Assembly (NCBI GenBank): GCA_037178675.1
Contig: JAYMGJ010000087.1
Coordinates: 62,001-126,000, forward strand
DNA length: 64,000 nucleotides
Origin: Scleroderma bovista
Taxonomy: Eukaryota; Basidiomycota; Agaricomycetes; Boletales; Sclerodermataceae
Direction of reading: 5' to 3'
The translations under genes were made by a program, and so were the position numbers. Each line of letters opens with the position of its first letter. The first letter of the stretch is position 1. The notes beneath the pieces are model-generated. The model was given only the letters and a program-made list of their open reading frames with translations, had not been told where the DNA came from and ran no database searches. Of this stretch, positions 58,986-64,000 are shown piece by piece.

Positions 58986-59340
58986 TACCAAACGTACAGG
59001 CACGATCGCCAACATGATAGACACGTACCGGAGATGGACGCTTTCGCCAGCAAGTTGCAACTGCTCTGGAAAGGTTTCAAAATTATCGTTCCGGACGATG
59101 CAGAAAACATGGCGCAACACAATGCTAACGTGGGCACTATCGCAGGTACAACAGACACATTTTAGACATGTACATACCACCACAAACACAACATGAGAAA
59201 GGTGGACACCCGATCAAAGTCACAATACTGTGTACCGACAATGCAGGAAACACGGCGCAACATAGATACTAACACCGTAACCCCATGGGGCGCAACTGGC
59301 GGCACCAGAGACACGTTACACACACACTGAACACATCCCG
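58986..59340. repeat. Degenerate ~140-bp-period repeat region, right part
   Basis: Continues the units cut by TE-2. GACGATGCAGAAAACATGGC (59094) and GACAATGCAGGAAACACGGC (59238) are about 144 bp apart. Confidence 0.6.
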
Positions 59341-59910
59341 CCGGTAAATGCTCAGACGAGTCAGGTCGGAGGGCTGACATTGTGATCGTTAAGGCGGCCC
59401 ATGTTGGGACGCGGGTCGTCATCGAGCTGATGGCCGTGGCCGTGAGGCCATTGAGGTGCCGGGGTATGAGGCCGTAATCACTGGCATGCTGGAGTGGTGG
59501 GCTCCACTGTCGTACAGGTGGTGGTGGATGTCGTCATGCTGGGGTCACGGATCCGGGACCATCGAGTGGTACTGTAGTGGTGTCTGTTGTCGCCGCAGAA
59601 TGCGGGTGGTTGCGGCCAGTGTGTCAATATTCGGGTTTTCGAATGTCAGGCGCCTTAGCGGGGATTCAAAGACTTTGCCTCATTTGGACATCATGTTGGT
59701 TCTCCCTTTCTCGTCTTCCCTCCGAAATTCCATCACCTTCGTGCAGCTAGCGAGTGAGCGCACAACCATAATGATGGTTTTTCCACCCCAGCGCGACGGT
59801 GTCAACGGCTAGAATTAGTAGAATTTCATTTACTGCTGTACGCTTGGAGAAGTGGTCTAAATCGCGCATTCGAGCATACCAAATCACGCATTCAAGGATA
59901 TTTACGCAGA
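59341..59910. mobile_element. Decayed relative of TE-1
   Basis: 59370-59610 matches the left core of TE-1 (GATCGTTAAGGCGGCCCATG; compare 364-384). 59825-59908 matches its right arm (GCTGTACGCTTGGAGAAGTG and GCGCATTCGAGCATACC). Both ends are eroded and no target duplication is seen. The stretch between is unrelated to TE-1. Confidence 0.75.
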
Positions 59911-60488
59911 TTCTCATTATGCCCGTTTATAGCCTATCGAACTGACGTGAGCCCATTTGTTGTGAATTTCGTCCTCGGACAAGGAGCTTTGTTCGTTCAA
60001 TTTGTCACACAGCAGTTTCCAAATTAGGTCAAGAAGAAGGATCATCGATCATCATCCCGTCTCACTTCCTCAAGTTTCTCTTTGCTAGGGTTGGTTCGAG
60101 GATAAGGCTGTGTCTCAGCATTTTTGTCTGCTTGTAGCGGTATGGAAAATTTAGAATTCTCTCTCTCTCCATCTAACAACTTGGGCCACATATGATTATT
60201 GCCTGCCACTCCCAACCGTCTACAGCATATCAATCGCAACGACGGGTTATCAGAAGTTGTCGGGGAAAATACATTTGGCGAGTACACGTTGATCAGACTA
60301 GCTCACATAACTTCTCACAAACGTGGTTGCGAATTGCTGATATGGTAGGCTATCTTTTCAGGGCATATGCATGTTCGGTATCCAACTTTCCAACGAAAAT
60401 TTTTAATAAAGGCAACGTGGTTTAGACCAAGGGGTAGAAGAAGTGCCTCTTCCCCATTGACACGGCTGGCTTCACTGCGACCACCGTC
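59911..60488. promoter_or_regulatory. Upstream region of the membrane protein gene
   Basis: No repeats or conserved frames found. Probably the promoter and 5'UTR. Confidence 0.4.
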
Positions 60489-61826
60489 ATGCCAGTCATT
60501 CATCCACTCGAAGAGGTTGCACAGAAGGTCAAGAATTCGACCCCCACAGAAAAGTCCAACTTCACCTTAGATTCAGCGGCATTCTCGAGTGTAGTCGGTG
60601 GCCCACAAGCCATAACCTCGCTATCGCTGGTTCACCTTTATACAGGTAGAAGATGGTTAGGGTGGTATAACTCTCCTGGATCCTATTTTTTATGCAGGCT
60701 CCTCGCGCGTATCGCGCAGGAGTCGCGACTCGTCTCCAAGTATGGCGAACAGTCACAGAACCGTCCCAATACTGCCAGGGTGTTCGGATACGACGGCGAG
60801 AATGGTCCCAAGTTTAGAGCTATCCATTCTGGGACTACGATGGACGAGACTGGTCACCTGGCCGCTCTTTTTGTGACGGAGTGTGCAGAAAAACGTGCTA
60901 CTATCATCTCACTGGGCAGGCAGACCTGCCCTGTCCATATCACCATTGCCAACCTTCATCACGCCCCTGCCAAAGAAGTGCTCCCTGCGGGACTTCGATA
61001 TCGCATTCGCGTATCGGTTGGTGCCTTCGTACCCATCATCGTCAGCTTTGCTGCATGTGCCGCGAGCAGCTATTACCGTGACTGGTATTGCACTGCCGTG
61101 ATTTCACTCGGTATCATCGCCAACGGTTTATCTTGCTTCGTTATCGGGTCTGCAAGGTTGACATTCACTCATCCCGAGCCACAACAGGGCTTGCCACCCG
61201 GAGACGGTTTTCTCACAACCCCCGAACAAATCATCTTGTTGAAAGGTGATGAAGGCGCCGTTAATTCGGTCACGCGTGGAAGATTCTGTCTGCAATTCCA
61301 CTACAGCTTTCTTATTGGAACATGCTGCATATTGCTTATGCTACAGTCTCTCGCCCAGTTTCTCCTTGTGCCACAATGCACTCTTTTCGGCCAAGTGATG
61401 TTCCTCTCGTCAATCGTCGTGTCTCATTCGTACAACACCGCGCTTTCTTATTTGGATAAAGAGAAGATCCAAAGGAACATGTTGAAACGCATTCTCAAAC
61501 TCACGGAGCTGGAGCGCAGTTTCACCAAGTTTAAACTCCCCACGCGTACTAGTATGGCGGTGTTTGCCGTCCTCGCCTCAGGCAACAAGGAAAAAGCGCG
61601 CGAGATTTTGGATTACCTCCTGCCCAACGACACCAGGGTATGGACAATTTGGAAATCTGCCATCGTTGACCGGCTCAATAATAGCGGGAAAGAGTGTCCG
61701 TTCAGCGGGTCTGATTGGAGTGACTCTCAGGACTTGCAGGAAAGAAGTTTGTTGGAGATGCTTGATCGCGATGCCCAAGTGGCATATGAAGGTTTCGAAT
61801 CTGTCAAGACTCACTTTTTGCATTAA
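60489..61826 (+). CDS. Multi-pass membrane protein, 445 aa, family unknown
   Basis: A single open frame from MPVIHPLEEVAQKV. It has a soluble N-terminal ~165 residues and hydrophobic segments at about 174-195, 200-222, 271-295 and 298-318. The motif GLPPGDGFLTTPEQIILLKG (234-253) precedes EGAVNSVTRGRF. The cytosolic C-terminus is helical with charged residues. I recognise the general pattern as a lineage-expanded basidiomycete membrane family of unknown function. A possible short intron near 60650-60700 (GT at 60655, AG at 60696, 42 nt, in frame) would remove about 14 residues. Without it the frame is also open. Confidence 0.8.
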   Translation: MPVIHPLEEVAQKVKNSTPTEKSNFTLDSAAFSSVVGGPQAITSLSLVHLYTGRRWLGWYNSPGSYFLCRLLARIAQESRLVSKYGEQSQNRPNTARVFGYDGENGPKFRAIHSGTTMDETGHLAALFVTECAEKRATIISLGRQTCPVHITIANLHHAPAKEVLPAGLRYRIRVSVGAFVPIIVSFAACAASSYYRDWYCTAVISLGIIANGLSCFVIGSARLTFTHPEPQQGLPPGDGFLTTPEQIILLKGDEGAVNSVTRGRFCLQFHYSFLIGTCCILLMLQSLAQFLLVPQCTLFGQVMFLSSIVVSHSYNTALSYLDKEKIQRNMLKRILKLTELERSFTKFKLPTRTSMAVFAVLASGNKEKAREILDYLLPNDTRVWTIWKSAIVDRLNNSGKECPFSGSDWSDSQDLQERSLLEMLDRDAQVAYEGFESVKTHFLH

Positions 61827-62942
61827 CTCTGTTACCATAAACCCATCACATCCTTTTCTAGTCATGTCTCAAATAAAACAGCTACTATCCTCATTGTTAT
61901 CCTCATGCTATTCTGTCGCTTTGATACATACGTTACCAGATCGTCTTGACGTCGTCCCAATGTCCTGTTGTGTACTAAAAGAAAGCTGTCGCCGTGATAA
62001 GTAAGGATGACAACGGAAATTCAAGTTGGCTGGAAAAAAAGCGAGCTGAAAGTGAATATATGCCGTCTTCGAGAGGCCCTGCGAAGGTGAAAACGGAGGC
62101 AGCGAAATCTTCGGCAGTGACAGTAGACATGTAACCCTCATGTTTCCAGTATCGTTTCTTTTATTAAAATGAAAAGGCGATGCAACTTGTAGGACAACGA
62201 TGCCATTGGAGATACAGTAGCTAGCCATGACGAGTGTTGGAAGTCGCTGTGAAACAGAGTATTCAATGACGATAGAAGGCGGTCAATGACGTCAGGAAGT
62301 CACGAATAGTGACAATATTTGTGACAGGATTGAAAGCACGACGCACGGTACTGGCAACCGCAATTGAGACACGTCACCTGCAAGACATAGAATAATGGTG
62401 ACGGTCCACTGCACCAAAGAGGTGAAATACGGAGGTAAGTTCTGAGGCTGATAGGCAAGTTGGACAGTGTACACACGATTGCAGAGGAATGCTACGACGG
62501 ACAATGAAAGGTAAAATATCAACTATGCCAGGGAAGACTTACCATTGGCCAGTGAAAAGGTTATGTGGCCAAAAAAAGTTGGGGAATCAACGTTCACCCG
62601 CTGTGCAGTGTGCATTCGTTCGCCGCTTGCAGCTGTTCCATCATTTGCGGTCTGCTCTTTCATCTATTGCGTCCTGCTGAACTCAGCAGCGGCGACGCTC
62701 CCAATGTGATAGGTATCAGAGCGCTTTGTTCTTTTGCAACCTCGAGCCAGTGGGTTGAGGGTGATCCTTACATGTGGCCACCTCACTCAGTTTGCAGGAT
62801 GTTTTCACTTCTGACTTGACTCAAAAGACCATAGGCCTCACTTTCTGACCTTGCCACTTGTGTTGTCAATACACACATCTGGTGAGCCACGGTACTTCTG
62901 TGCTATATACCCTGGTCGAGGGGCCTGGCTGCCTCTCCAGAC
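61827..62942. other. Intergenic with a dispersed repeat and an AIG1-gene promoter
   Basis: 62090-62390 is a diverged copy of 55140-55460 (GTGAAAACGGAGGC, AAATGAAA.GGCGAT). A TATA-like TGCTATATAC lies at 62901-62910, about 35 bp before the GTPase ATG. Nothing else is recognised. Confidence 0.55.
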
Positions 62943-63544
62943 ATGTCCTCACAGACTCTTAACATCATCCTCTTCGGAGAGACTGGCGTAGGCAAGAGCT
63001 CCGTAATCAACCTTTTGGCTGGAAGACCTGTTGCCAGAACGTCCACTGACGCCGAGGGCCGCACGATGAATTCCAAGGAATATCGGTTCAACGTAGGCTC
63101 CAGACAAGTCAACATATGGGACACCGTCGGCCCTAACGAGCCCCGGATGGATGTAAATGGTTTTTATGACGCGATCACCAGAGGCATTGCGCTCATTCGC
63201 GAAGTGAGCGAGGCTGGCGGTGTTGATTTCCTCTTATTATGCATTAGCGGAAATAGAATCAGAGCTACTGCTCTGAGCAACTACCGGCTGTTTTACGAGG
63301 CTCTCTGCAACAAGAAGGTGCCAATTGCGCTTGTTATCACTCATCTTGAGAGGGAGCGGCGGATGGAAGATTGGTGGGAAAGAAACGAAGCCAACATTTT
63401 GGGGTACGGCATTCGGAGTGTTCAATGGTCATGCCTGCGTTACCGGTCTCAGCAACAATGGCGGGAAATCCAGGGATGCGACGTTGGAGTCTTCTGTCCC
63501 AGTATGACAACCGTAGCAGGTTCTCTCTTCCACCGGAACCTTAG
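62943..63544 (+). pseudogene. AIG1/TRAFAC-type small GTPase, frameshifted
   Basis: The N-terminal G domain is intact: P-loop GETGVGKSS (12-20), G3 DTVGP (60-64) and a THLE G4-like motif (133-136). The reading frame follows the family to YGIRSV (~160). Thereafter recognisable family sequence continues only in other frames: NGHACVTGLSNNGGKSRDAT (about 63424-63483), then SQYDNRSRFSLPPEP to a stop at 63542. Two frame changes about 75 bp apart are too close for normal introns, so this is a recent pseudogene, or the sequence has two indel errors. The family binds GTP, and its fungal roles are unknown. Confidence 0.75.
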
Positions 63545-64000
63545 CTCATTCGACTCCTTCAATGGTTCGCATCTCTCCTCCCAACGGTTACCTCCAGTAC
63601 TGCCCAGGATCGAGTCGAGCGTATCCTGGTGATGCAATGCAGCTTGGACCATGAAACAACTTACTGGTTGACTGGACAGCTGGCTAACTAAATTGCTGGA
63701 GCGATTCTCTCACAGGCCGTCATTCGTGCTCTTCAAAGCCATTTATTTACACCTACATGCAAATGTAGGTGGATCCATCTGTACCACAGACCCCATCAAA
63801 ATCAATACTTATGTGCCTACACGTCTTGTAGAAATATACAGTCTTTCGGTGCTGTTTCAAAACACGCACGTATATCTGCGAGAGCTGATCTTGAGTCTAA
63901 ACTGATGTGCATTCATCAACCATACTAGTACCAGTATATGCAGTGGGAATGACACTTGGTCACTGAAACAATAGGAAGGTATCGATCTAATGTGCTTTGC
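63545..64000. other. Window end, no gene; one small hairpin
   Basis: CACCTACAT-GCAA-ATGTAGGTG at 63750-63771 is a 9-bp perfect hairpin. Nothing else is recognised before the edge. Confidence 0.5.

Overview
The window is nuclear DNA of a filamentous basidiomycete, most probably a mushroom-forming Agaricomycete. The protein genes carry many 47-80 nt GT-AG introns. The families fit this group: HET/DUF8212 incompatibility proteins, F-box proteins, a PSP1-type protein, a class II P450, an AIG1-like GTPase and Dal5-like MFS carriers. A proline tRNA with the canonical intron after position 37 fits too. I cannot name the genus.

Layout. 1-5.5 kb: HET-A (minus strand), its 3' flank split by a 1.3-kb foldback transposon. 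5.5-11.6 kb: an intact 11-exon P450, a small four-exon gene and a coiled-coil gene. 12-41.3 kb: a segmentally duplicated array whose unit is F-box relic, HET relic, HET 5' block, intact HET gene, HET 3' block and PSP1 relic. HET-B, HET-C and HET-D are the live copies. A fifth HET survives only as its 5' end. The array has been hit by a 3.5-kb TIR element, a Helitron helicase remnant, a 1.6-kb TIR element, a 129-bp 5'-truncated retroposon and a 1.2-kb retroposon with an intact 326-codon ORF and a poly(A) tail. 41.7-45.3 kb: a second copy of the F-box gene found at 12 kb, and an inverted, decayed third copy. 45.3-54 kb: an ordinary gene island with tRNA-Pro(CGG), an adenosine-deaminase-like gene and three paralogous MFS genes (+,-,+). 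54.2-59.9 kb: a SINE with a perfect 15-bp target duplication, a second near-identical copy of the 3.4-kb TIR element, and a decayed relative of the first transposon. 60.5-63.6 kb: a multi-pass membrane protein and a frameshifted AIG1-like GTPase.

How it fits together. The 12-41 kb part behaves as an expanding allorecognition-type locus. Whole HET transcription units (promoter block, 5'UTR intron, three coding exons, 3' block) were copied, with old dead copies between live ones and patchy identity that suggests gene conversion. The 45-54 kb island pairs an N6-methyl-AMP/adenosine-deaminase-like enzyme with carriers of the allantoate permease family, a possible purine-salvage neighbourhood (inference). 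The most novel items are the ORF-bearing retroposon and its truncated sibling, the group of TIR elements starting 5'-CATCA with 2-bp target duplications, and the GTC/GAC-triplet-rich core shared by elements with unrelated ends.
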